DNA of 64,000 bases from Lamellibrachia columna (taxonomy: Eukaryota > Annelida > Polychaeta > Sabellida > Siboglinidae). Below the pieces are notes generated by a model. It made no database searches and was not told where the DNA came from. It worked only from the letters and a program-made list of their open reading frames with translations. Where the stretch lies: positions 40,883,405-40,947,404 of the forward strand of contig OY759265.1 of the NCBI GenBank assembly GCA_963662155.1, written 5' to 3'. The position numbers and the translations under genes are program-made. This document shows positions 55,003 to 64,000 of this stretch, piece by piece; position 1 is the stretch's first letter, and each line of letters begins with the position of its first letter.

Positions 55003-55119
55003 CTAGTCCTTCAACATCTGGTATCTGACGATGATAAATGGAGCAGCAATTCCACTTCCAAAGAAGACGACGAACCACCCGAGCAGCGAGTAGCGGTTGT
55101 TGATGTTAATTGGCAATGT
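55003..55119 (-). CDS. COX7C: COX7C exon 2 (membrane helix and C-terminus)
   Basis: The acceptor is ccaatgttgtag (minus strand). It encodes TLPININNRYSLLGW, FVVFFGSGIAAPF, IIVRYQMLKD, then TAG at 55003-55005. The intron sits just before LP, at or next to the junction I recall for the vertebrate gene. Confidence 0.92.
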   Translation of the reverse strand, partial: TLPININNRYSLLGWFVVFFGSGIAAPFIIVRYQMLKD

Positions 55120-58100
55120 CTACAACATTGGAAGAACATCTTCAGTAAAAAAATATGCAGATTTCAAAACCATTTCAGCAGCACACAATGTACTACCACA
55201 ATGCATGTATATAATAATTATGTATTTACTGGTGATGGTGATTTTTTGTCCCGGACAAAGTTAGCACAGGGATTTATTATGTTAAATTCATAATTGTAAC
55301 ATTCTTTGGTTAAATTGTTGTAAAATCATTACTACAATCCGCTTACATTTTGAAATATAATTACTAATTTAATAGAAAACTGTAGCATAAAATATTTGTT
55401 TATTTGCCAACAAGTTGTATTTTAAGTGACAAGAATCCATATCTACGTGTGTGTGTGTGCGTGCGCTAACCATTAAATTGTAAGGCACAGTTTGTAAGGG
55501 TTTTATTTCATAAGACACGTAACATGAACTCTGTTTATCACCACATTTGAACAAACAAACAAAAATGTATCAATATTAACCTTTAGTATCAAACCAAAAA
55601 TTAAAAAACTTTAAAAGAAAAACAAACAACAGCGAACATGACCTTAATTAAACAAACCTGTCAGTTCTGTACTCTGAAATTGTACAAGGTTTTTAGCATT
55701 CATTAAATTCACATAAGCCTTGTTATGTAGATGGGCTGCCTAACTTTGTGCACCTTGCCCATTTATGATGATGTAGTGCACATTCCAAAACATATTAACC
55801 TAAAACATTTACTAAATGATGACATGCCATGTATATTAAAAATTGTGGCTGCAAGTGCAGCATGAATTGTGACCGAAGGAGTGAAACAGAAGTGAAAAGA
55901 GACACAATACCAAGTTGCCATGCCTATGGTATGGGGTGATGCACAAAGTTAGGACATACAACTAAATTACAATACTGTGATTACTGATTGGACTGCCTTA
56001 ATGATTATAGTAGGTCCTAATACAGATAACCTGATCAGTGACGGGCTAACTAAGTCTAAGAGTTTGTAAACGTTTTGGTGTGCACATTTAAAAAAGTTTT
56101 TGGAAATGTTAATGTCATTAATGGTGAAATTAATTGTGAAAAATAAAGAGAATTTCAAGAGTGCAAATTTCAAGAGACATATCTACAAAGCCAAGACAAG
56201 GGCTTTGATCTGCAAAATGTGTCAGTGACTGACAAATCTAGGCTAGTGCTGCCGATCGCCAATTGCGCCAATTTGGCGAAACGCTTTTACAGCCACGTTA
56301 ATGGCGCATTGTCATGTAAGTGGCTGCAAACCCGCGAATCACAGCTGCCCGTCACCCATGGAATTGCTCTCGGCAAAAGTTTGCTTCCTGCTGGGCAGCT
56401 AAAAAAATAATAATATTATAACCTGTAAAATGTGGGAGCTCACTTCCTTGCAGTTTTTCAGTTTGTTATCGGTTAAAATGATTCGTAAATGTACTTTGGC
56501 GGGCGATGATCGCGGCAAGAAATGGCAGAAAACGATGCAGCCACGTTTGATCAAGACGGACTGGTTCGTATGTTTGCTAGGCTTGTTCACAATAGCAAAA
56601 GCCACGACTTTCGCTGCAAAGTTTGTGTGCATGTGAAAGCAAAGGACGTGTTTGTTACCGGGAAGGACTGCGCCCAAGAAGGGCGACTTTGCAAAACATG
56701 AGATATCTGCTCACTGGAGATCGACGTTGCTGCTGAAGTGCCAGATGGACTTCGTGACTGCGAACGTTCATGCGAAGTCAGCAATTATCGTCCATATGTA
56801 GACAGTGTTGACACAAGTGAAGCACTGTTTCCCGATAGTTTAGAACACTTTCATACGAGGAAGTCTTTAAGATCTGGACGGTGAAGGAGTAGCGTCCTGG
56901 ATTCACTGGTTTAGTGAAACAGGTGGACACTGTTGCAGAGACCAGAGTAGTGGTGGTGGACACTTGTTCTTGGGGCGACACTTGTATGGTGACATTCTGC
57001 GTTGGAGATTTGCAGTATGTGATCGATTTTCTTGTTTTATATTTATAAACGTTGTTCTATTAATTTATATTGGTGTCATGTTTTCTTGTGACTATCTATA
57101 TGTTTAATATATGTATATTATGTTGATATAATGTCGTACATTAGGCCTAATAAAAAAGAAAAAAATTCTTGTCTGGACTTTTTTAAAGAAAGAGGGAAGC
57201 CCTTATTATTTACTATTTATGATTTTTTGCTATTAGCTTCGAAGATGGCCAGTTTTTGGCCACCATGTCTTAGATGCTCACTGTGGTTGATTAAAAGACA
57301 AGATGTAGTATTGATGTGACGTATATTACTATAATTATAGCCTGTCATTCCATTATCAAATACATAACTTTTAGGAGAAATAGCAGATGAATAGAAACAT
57401 TTACGTAAATGTAACATGGCACATACCTGTTACACCGGAAAACTTAAATTGACTAGAAACAAACGCAATGTTGAATGTATTTATGAATGTCATGTGTAGG
57501 TTCGGCCATGTTTTCATTAGTTTGTATCACAGGCCATACAACTGAATGGCTGAGACTGGAATTATGTAAGTGGGTATGCATAAAGACTATTTAATGCAAT
57601 GCATCACCATTCAAATTTTAAACTCTGTAGAATGCACATACATCCCTACAAATTGTATGATGAATAAAGAACGAACTGAAAGAGTATAACAGTACTTTGT
57701 ACAGCAAGTTTTGGACTAAGATTTCTTCACAGAACCAAAAAAACTTATGTCATGTTTTGCCATCTTAGACTTAGTGTCTGCTGAAAAAATGGCTAAACAG
57801 ATTTTAGGCCCAGCGCTAGCGTAGAAAATACGTGATTTGATTGGAGCCTACCCACACCAAGTCTCAACTTCTCGACTCAAGTCTCGACACGGAGACGGAG
57901 TACACTTTCAACAGTGAATAAACACAAAAAGAATATATATCAAATTCACATATATTTTACCGCGCGTGTTTCACCTAACACATCACATAACGAAAAGCCA
58001 GAGCTAAACGTGAAGTCACGTTTTAGAAAGCTCGCCATTAAATTGCCATTCAGCTCTCAAAGGCATGTTGACCTTGCGAGTATTTGATGGTAGTTGGTGG

Positions 58101-58261
58101 ACAAACCGAGAATCGGCTAGAGTGCTCGTCGCAATTATCCCATGGCGAAATCATCTTACCGAGCCTGGTACACCCCTCTGCTGCCATGCCTGTCCGCTTT
58201 TAAGAGCTCCCGATGTGGAGAACCCCCTTGTTGCCTGAACGAGTCGTGACAGAGCCCTCAT
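55003..58261 (-). CDS. COX7C: Cytochrome c oxidase subunit 7C, mitochondrial precursor (two coding exons)
   Basis: A small single-pass nuclear-encoded subunit of respiratory complex IV in the inner mitochondrial membrane. Coding exons 58160-58261 (34 codons) and 55003-55119 (38 codons plus TAG) join in phase 0 across a 3040-nt GT-AG intron, giving 72 residues (vertebrate precursors are about 63). Residues 1-21, MRALSRLVQATRGFSTSGALK, have no acidic residue and are rich in Arg, Ser and Ala, as expected for a matrix-targeting presequence. The mature part has LPI (LPF in vertebrates), a membrane segment near residues 45-66 with FFGSGIAAPF (vertebrate FGSAFATPF), and the C-terminal VRYQMLKD (vertebrate VRHQLLK). 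The ATG has A at -3. It converges with the PIP5K gene. A minus-strand AATAAA at 54569-54574 is a candidate polyadenylation signal. Confidence 0.92.
55120..58159 (-). other. COX7C intron
   Basis: A 3040-nt intron. It is mostly AT-rich, with a more GC-balanced patch at 56230-56880 that has coding-like plus-strand fragments. Confidence 0.75.
56523..56882 (+). pseudogene. Unrecognised coding-like fragments in COX7C intron
   Basis: Plus strand: MAENDAATFDQDGLVRMF, ARLVHNSKSHDFRCKVCV and HVKAKDVFV are open to a stop near 56701. Another frame then reads LEIDVAAEVPDGLRDCER, SCEVSNYRPYVDSVD and TSEALFPDSLEHF to a stop near 56881. The codon use and composition look protein-like, and RCKVC hints at a zinc knuckle. 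I recognise no family. It is probably a transposon-derived fragment. Confidence 0.3.
58160..58261 (-). CDS. COX7C: COX7C exon 1 (mitochondrial presequence)
   Basis: Starts at ATG 58261-58259 in the context aggaaaATGAGG and ends before donor gtaaga (58159-58154). It encodes MRALSRLVQATRGFSTSG then ALKSGQAWQQRGVPGS. The open frame extends further upstream, but this Met best fits the length and start of the family's presequence. Confidence 0.88.
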
Positions 58262-59299
58262 TTTCCTTCTTGCGTCTTGTACAACTACGGAGAAGTGGCT
58301 TACTCGTTCCGGTCGGTCATGCAGATTGAGCGCATGCGCGTCACGGGGTATCACTGAAGGTGAAGGCCATACATCTGATCCAACGACACCTCGTTTTACA
58401 AAATTAACTTGTGCGGGAAGGCATTACTACCGTAATCCACTCTTTAGACGTACGGTTTGACAGTTTTTCAACATAAGTCGAAATCGACATGTACATGATT
58501 AAATGCTTTATTATATTTAAGCTAAACACATACTTTCGTTCCCATATAAAATATCATTCAATGACAATTGTTTATTCCTTGTTAATACGGTCAATAAAAT
58601 CATAGATTATATTATAGTACTAGCTGAAATTAATTATACTGGGTCTTGTCTGGACTTGGGGTAGTTACGTTTTGGACGTGAACCTCTCACGCTGGTATGG
58701 TTTGTCGCAGAGATCCAACATTTGTATCGTTGGTGAGTTCTTGAGATTGTCGAAGTAGAAAATATTCTGATACCTAAAATTATGTGGGTTAGAAGTGGCC
58801 ACAATAATAATCGCTATATGGCAGCCCTATACTTGTATTTCTGATAACTCGTGGAAGCACATTACAGTTCCACTTTGCGTGTGAAGCCTGTGCAATATGT
58901 CAGTTTATACCAAAGGCAAAGATACTTATATTACAAGATGGCTTACTTACGTAAACAAAATTGAAGTATCCAAATGGCTCGCTTGTCCGCCATTTTAGCA
59001 AGCAGCAGATCTCGCTGGAGCGCCTGCAGTGACAGTGAATATGACTTCCAGTTGTTAATTTCGATCATCTCATTGTTCGGCAATTAATTGCAGCAGTCGG
59101 CAGTCTAAGCGACCCGACTTCTCATTCTTCAGGTTTCCAAGCCAAAAAAGAAAGGTAGGATATATACATGAGTATTGTGCTCTTCGATCCTCCTTGCTCC
59201 CTGCTCTACAGGGGTGAGGGTGAGGTACAGTTACTGTATTGTCGAGCCACTCTTTCTGTTCTTTCTTTCCACAGTTTTCTATCGGCAGCCCCCCCCTTC
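58262..59299. other. COX7C upstream region
   Basis: The first 100 bp hold the NRF-1 site. Beyond that is AT-rich DNA, with a CCGCCATTTT motif at 58987-58996 that fits a YY1-type site. No further gene is seen. Confidence 0.5.
58330..58339. promoter_or_regulatory. NRF-1 binding site in COX7C proximal promoter
   Basis: GCGCATGCGC is a perfect match to the NRF-1 core palindrome, about 70 bp upstream of the COX7C ATG. NRF-1 drives many nuclear genes for mitochondrial respiration, so its position fits a core promoter. Binding is inferred. Confidence 0.65.
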
Positions 59300-61920
59300 T
59301 CAATCTTTCATCCTCCCCGATCTTCTCATATCTCTTCTCGCCCAGTCATCCCACCTCAGCTGTGGTCTTCCCCTTTTCCGGCGTCCTTGATGTTTTTCTA
59401 CCTCTGCTCTTTTTGCTAGTTTGCCTGCATCCATCCTAGCCAAGTGGCCTGCCCATCTCACCTGGCTTCTCACAAATCTTCCTGTTGGGCTGCATTGCAT
59501 CCTTCTTCTGTCTACCCTCTTTTTCTTGTTATTCGTCGAACCCAGTTGTTCTCACAAACTTGCAGCTTCTGTTGCTGTTGTTCTGTCAAAGCCACTGTCT
59601 CCAGACCATACAGGCATGCTGGTGTAATACACGCTCTCGGGACTTCCTCTTTCAGTTTTTTCGAAATTGTTCTGTCCAACATAATTCCTACCTTTCTCCA
59701 AGCATTCGCTCCCACTTGTATCCGACATCGCGCATCTATCTCTGAATGCTTATCCCCCGTAACCATTCCTCCAAGGTATACAAAGCCATCCACTTGCTTG
59801 ATCTCCTTACTACCCAACCTGATGTTCAACTCCTCTCTCTGGTGTCCAACCCACATCACTTCCGTCTTCTCCAGGCTCATTCTCAGTCCATGCTTCTTGA
59901 ATACCCCCTTCCATTCCTCCATCATTTCCTGTAGTTCTTGTTTGCTCTCTGCTATTATGGCCAGATCGTCTGCATACATCATCTTCCCGAGAACACCCTT
60001 CATGCTGATTAATTCCATCACCATGATAAACAGTAAATGGCTAAGGGCCCTTCCTTGCCTCAAGCCGATGTTAACTAGAAACTCTTATGACAACCCAGAC
60101 CCAACCACCACTCTTCCTTTCATTCTCTCATACATTACTTCCACCATCCTGGCTTCTGCTTTTTACACTCCTATCCATCTTACTGTTACCGTCACCATCT
60201 CTCTTGGGACTGTGTCATGTGCCTTCTCCAGGTCCACAAATCCCACTGCCATTCTCCCTTGCATCTCCAACCTCGTCTCTAGTATCTGTCTTAATACAAA
60301 TATCCCACCAAACGCCCCTCTGCCGTTTTTGAATCCCTGTTGTTCTTCACCCAATTCTTGCTGTACTCTTTCGAATCCTCCCATCCAGGATCCTCTCTAG
60401 CAGCTTCATGATGTGACTTAGAAGTGCGATGCCTCGGTAGTTCCCTGGGTCTTGCACATTGCACGGTAGCCCTCTCGTCCATAATGGGACAATTAGTCCT
60501 GTCCGCCACTCTTCTGGTACTTTACCTTGCCTCATACATATATTCAGCAGCCTCTTTGTCCATCAGATTCCACTCTCCCCTGCTGCCATTACCATCTCCA
60601 CAAGCATCTCATCGATACCAGGCGCTCTCCCCTTTTTCATCCGTTTCATCCCGGTTTGCATCTCTGTATCAGCAATATCAGTTACCTCCACTTCCCCCTC
60701 TATATACGATGGTAATTCCAGATCGTTGTTATTTCCTTCCTGGTTCAGTATCTCCTTGGAGTAGCTTTCCCAGACCTTCAGCACTGCCTCTTGTTTTGTC
60801 ACTAACTTCCCATTTCTATCCTTGATGACAGTCCCTTCGCTTGTCCGCCATCTTTGGTTACTACTCCTTTCCTGATGTTCTTCCACATAGCTCCTTTGAA
60901 TCTCCCAGAAATGCTTTTTTGTACTTTTTAAATTCTTCCTCCAAACCACCAACTTCTTCGCTGAGCTCTCCATTTTTAACCGTCACCCGCTCCTTGTATT
61001 CAACAGCGACGTCGTCTTTGCACCACCACCACCACGACCACTTAAGAGTCCTGCGGCCTGCGGCCTGCGGCCTTAGTTATTTCTTCTTCTGCATGCGCAC
61101 AACGAACGCCACTGGCTTGTGCTGTGTCGTGACATGCTCTCCAGCCACAGCTTTACAATCCTTAATCTTCCGTAGCTGCTGCTTCCGGACTATCAGTAGG
61201 TCTAATTCTGGCTTGCGCTCTCCACTCCTGTATGTGATCTTGTGACTCTCTCTCGCTTCTGGAAGAAAGAGCTAGCCACTGCTAACCCATTTCTCGCCAC
61301 CAGCGCCACCAGAGTTCGACCCTCCATATTCCTCTCTCCCCATCCATATCTGCCAACACTCTCCTCTTCCCCTGGTTCCACTACTCCAACATGTGCATTG
61401 AAGTCTCCCGCCATACACAACATCACCTCTAGCTCCAACAATCCCATCAACCTCTCCAAAGCATCCATGAACTCCTCTTTCTCTGCCTCCGTCCTTCCCG
61501 TCTGTGGCCCGTACACAGACATAACACACATCATCTGTTTCACAATCATTAGCCATGCCATCAATATGCGCCCCTTCCCTGATCTCTTCGGATAAAATGT
61601 TGCCCACTCCGTTACTTCTTCCATCTCCTCCTGCGTGCAGTAGCTAACATCTCCCTTCCACTTAGACTCCTGTATGCATAATATTTACAGTCGCCTTCAT
61701 TCCATCATTTCCACCACCTCGACTCCTTTCCCGCTCATCGTTCCCACGTTAAGACTGCCCAGCTGGACTTCATCTCTGGATTGCTGCCGGCCTGACGATC
61801 CCCTTGGTCTTCGCTATCTTCTCGCCGCAGATAAGGTAGACGGCGCGTCGGTTACCCCGGACGCGGTAGCCCTTTCGTTCAACAATATTTGTACCATCAT
61901 TATATTTGGGACATCGTAGC
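59300..61920 (-). mobile_element. Nearly full-length LINE (endonuclease + reverse transcriptase), decayed
   Basis: On the minus strand, from 61920 down: ILCIQESKWKGD-like endonuclease start (YYAYRSLSGREM in the shifted frame), MSVYGPQTGRTEAEKEEF, MAGDFNAHVG (endonuclease), then the linker KRMKKGRAPGIDEM. Next come polymerase blocks GLIVPLWTRG, NYRGIALLSHIMK, VGFVDLEKAHDTVPR, KMMYADDLAIIAES (YADD), FVYLGGMV, and the C-terminal VRWAGHLARMD and RKRGRPQLRWDDWARRD. Pieces lie in different frames with several frameshifts. This order and the RWAGHLARM tail fit the RTE-like group of LINEs with an apurinic endonuclease. It lies outside both genes. Confidence 0.88.
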
Positions 61921-62139
61921 CACTAGTATTTAGAGTAAGAATTATGATCCCATTTCATCGCTCGTTAGATCCCGCTACGGCCGACGGTAAACTATGTTTT
62001 GTCTTCCAGTTCCAGGCCTATACTAACAATTAAATTTTCAGCGAGCTAGATATCATTATCAATGCCAAAGGTATTGCATGTTGATAAATAATGATAACAT
62101 TTAAGCCTAGTTGTGTAGCCTCGCAGCCCAGCAGGCAAA

Positions 62140-62580
62140 ATGAAGTTGAAAATACGTTGATTCAACGTCAGGTTCCACGTCGTAGCAATGTCGGAAACTA
62201 GTTGGATTTGAAAGTTGTATCTACGTCGGGTTTCCACGTTGTACCAATATTGAAAACTAGTTGGATTTGAAAGTTGCATTGACGTCGGGTTTCCACGTTG
62301 TATCGACGTCGGGTATCGACGTCGTAACAATGTTGAAAACTAGTTGGATTTGAAAGTTGTATCTACGTCAGGTTTCAACGATGTATCGATGTCGGTTTTC
62401 CACGTTGTACCAATGTTGAAAACTAGTTGGATTTGAAAGTTGGATCGACGTCGAGTTCCAACGTAGCATCGACGTTGGGTTTCAACGTTGTTGCAATGTT
62501 GAAAAGTAGTTGGATCGACGTCAGGTTTCAACGTTGCAACAATGTAGCAAATTGATTGGATTTCAACGTTGTGTCAACAT
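62140..62580. repeat. ACGT-rich tandem repeat
   Basis: Units of ACTAGTTGGATTTGAAAGTTG followed by one to three copies of a 21-24-bp ACGTCGGGTTTCCACGTTGTA sub-unit, with spacings of about 60 and 84 bp. ACGT/AACGTT palindromes recur about every 20 bp. Confidence 0.85.
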
Positions 62581-63410
62581 TAGATCGTTACTGTTTTCTG
62601 ATAACCAACTAAAATTGTTTACAACTAGGAACATTTTAGTTCCCCTTCGTCAATGCTATGTATGTCGGCGTGTACACGTGGGTCTGTAGCGTAAATCGTG
62701 TACTAGAAGAGCCTGACTCACCGGTGTTACACTTTTTTCGTCGAAACAGTCAATTAACATGGTCATTAAATACGTTTTGAACAAAATAAAGACAGATATT
62801 CACCTTATTCCGATACATGAGACATTTTAAGGTATTTTTTCATCCAGTGACTTTGATATACTCCATATATATATATATATATGTACTGAAAGGCCTGATG
62901 TGTATTTGTTTTTAAGTTGTTTGCTAGTCAGTACATTATAGTAACATTGTACATACCCAGGCAGAGACGCATCGACATCGTAGTACCATTGATGCGCACA
63001 GCTTTAAATATAACTAGAAGACCACTGATCTGTATTATAGTGTAGATGCAGTGGTAAATACCAATGGCTGCTTTCTCCCCGTGCAACGCTGGGTAACTCT
63101 AGTCTAATATATATATAAAGCAGTGTCTGTCTGTCTGTTAACGGCTACCTCTGCCGCAACTGTAGGTCGATCCAGACGAAACTTTGCAAGGTAACCTAGG
63201 GGGCCTTTCTGGTGGACATGGGGAATTGGATGTGGAACCATTCCCATGGGTCGTAATAAAAAAAACTGTAGCAGAAATCGCAATGGTGGAATTAATTTGT
63301 TTTCTACGCCATCCAAAATACAATACCAAGATATACAGACATGTTGGCAAGCTAAAAGAACACGATGCATCTGTCTCATCTGGAGAAATGGTCTGACACC
63401 TGGCAGCTCC
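62581..63410. other. No gene seen
   Basis: Contains a (TA)n tract (62864-62882). At 63105-63260 there is a TCTGTCTGTCTGTT-led segment that looks like an unidentified dispersed repeat. Confidence 0.5.
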
Positions 63411-64000
63411 ATTTTAACCTAACAAAGTGCAAGGTAATGCATATCGGCAAGAACCAGGCCCACCTGGACTACTCACTGAAAAAAAAATTACACAGGCATA
63501 CCTCTTGAGGTCACTGTCAATGAACGAGACCTTGGAGTCCCTGTGGATCCTGGTTTAATCTTCAACAAACATGTCGAACATGCACTTATCAAAGCATACA
63601 AACTGCTTGGCCTGATCAGACCTGCGTACACTTACATGGACGGCAACACTCTTGTGAAATTGTTCACCAGTCTGATCAGACCAATACTTTAATACACTAT
63701 TGTTACTTAATCACCAATACTGAAACATGATCAAAACCTAGAAAATGTACAGCGCAGAGCGACACAACTGGTACCAAAGATAAAACACCTAAGCTACACC
63801 GACAGACTGAGAGTGCTAAAACTGCCATGTCTATTTTATCGCTGGGCACGTGGTGATATGATTGAAACATACAAATATGTGCATGGCCTCTACAACGTGG
63901 ACCATATGCCACTCGAAATGCAAACAAATACAAGAGTCCACAGCAAAAAACTCAAGAAAGAGAGATGTACAAACAGACAGCGTCGAAACTTCTTTAGACA
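63395..64000 (+). mobile_element. LINE (jockey/CR1-type) reverse transcriptase C-terminal region, continues past window
   Basis: The plus strand reads LTKCKVMHIGKNQAHLDY, then in another frame NERDLGVPVDPGLIFNKH, VEHALIKAYKLLGLIRPA, TLVKLFTSLIRPIL, and LENVQRRATQLVPKIKHL, SYTDRLRVLKLPCLFYRW, ARGDMIETYKYVHGLYNVD. These are the classic post-polymerase motifs of these LINEs. At least one stop (after RPIL) and frameshifts mean it is inactive. It differs from the copy at 34480-35470. Confidence 0.85.

Noticed and set aside
59444..60400. Plus-strand ORF of 318 codons
   Set aside because: It is the antisense shadow of the LINE reverse transcriptase, whose minus-strand translation has the YADD and other polymerase motifs.
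62046..62531. Minus-strand ORFs resembling repeat proteins (NVETRRRYNFQ)
   Set aside because: They are translations of the ACGT-rich tandem repeat.
1..64000. tRNA, rRNA or other structured RNA genes
   Set aside because: No stretch showed recognisable tRNA boxes or rRNA sequence by eye. A covariance-model search would be needed to be sure.

Overview
This is nuclear DNA from an animal. Genes are split into short exons with GT-AG introns of 0.05 to 10 kb. The introns are AT-rich and full of DNA transposons, LINE remnants and minisatellites. The protein matches and the transposon mixture point to an invertebrate, probably marine, but the window alone does not identify the species.

The main gene runs left to right across about 52 kb and encodes a type I phosphatidylinositol 4-phosphate 5-kinase (PIP5K1 family). 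It enters the window already in progress, with a 20-codon exon at 1-60. Phase-consistent exons then cover the whole kinase core (2976-26724) and a long Ser/Thr-rich tail (30285-52189). The most interesting point is a pair of adjacent, homologous 131-nt exons at 2976-3106 and 3153-3283. They have the same phase, length and splice junctions, are separated by only 46 nt, and look like mutually exclusive alternatives. The tail has two frame-neutral candidate cassette exons (27507-27563 and 33181-33534) and ambiguous alternative ends.

A second gene lies tail-to-tail with it on the minus strand: a two-exon COX7C (cytochrome c oxidase subunit 7C), coding exons 58160-58261 and 55003-55119. It is joined across a 3 kb intron and has a perfect NRF-1-type palindrome about 70 bp upstream of its ATG. 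No uninterrupted ORF shows this gene.

Most of the rest is mobile and repetitive DNA. The intron at 18516-25554 is a set of nested transposons: a TTAA-flanked element carries an hAT-like element with an 8-bp target duplication, which carries a THAP-domain element and a PIF/Harbinger-like element. A second copy of the outer element at about 41990-43269 preserves the empty hAT insertion site. A separate piggyBac-like element sits at 16751-17803. Another inverted-repeat element (37199-38446) is mostly repeated by a 1012-bp tandem duplication. LINE remnants occur at 15700, 34480-35470, 59300-61920 and at the right edge. Five minisatellites (periods 36, 61, 51, 28 and 28 bp) and several microsatellites fill other introns.

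The two confirmed genes have no obvious functional link. One makes PI(4,5)P2 at membranes and the other is a structural subunit of respiratory complex IV.
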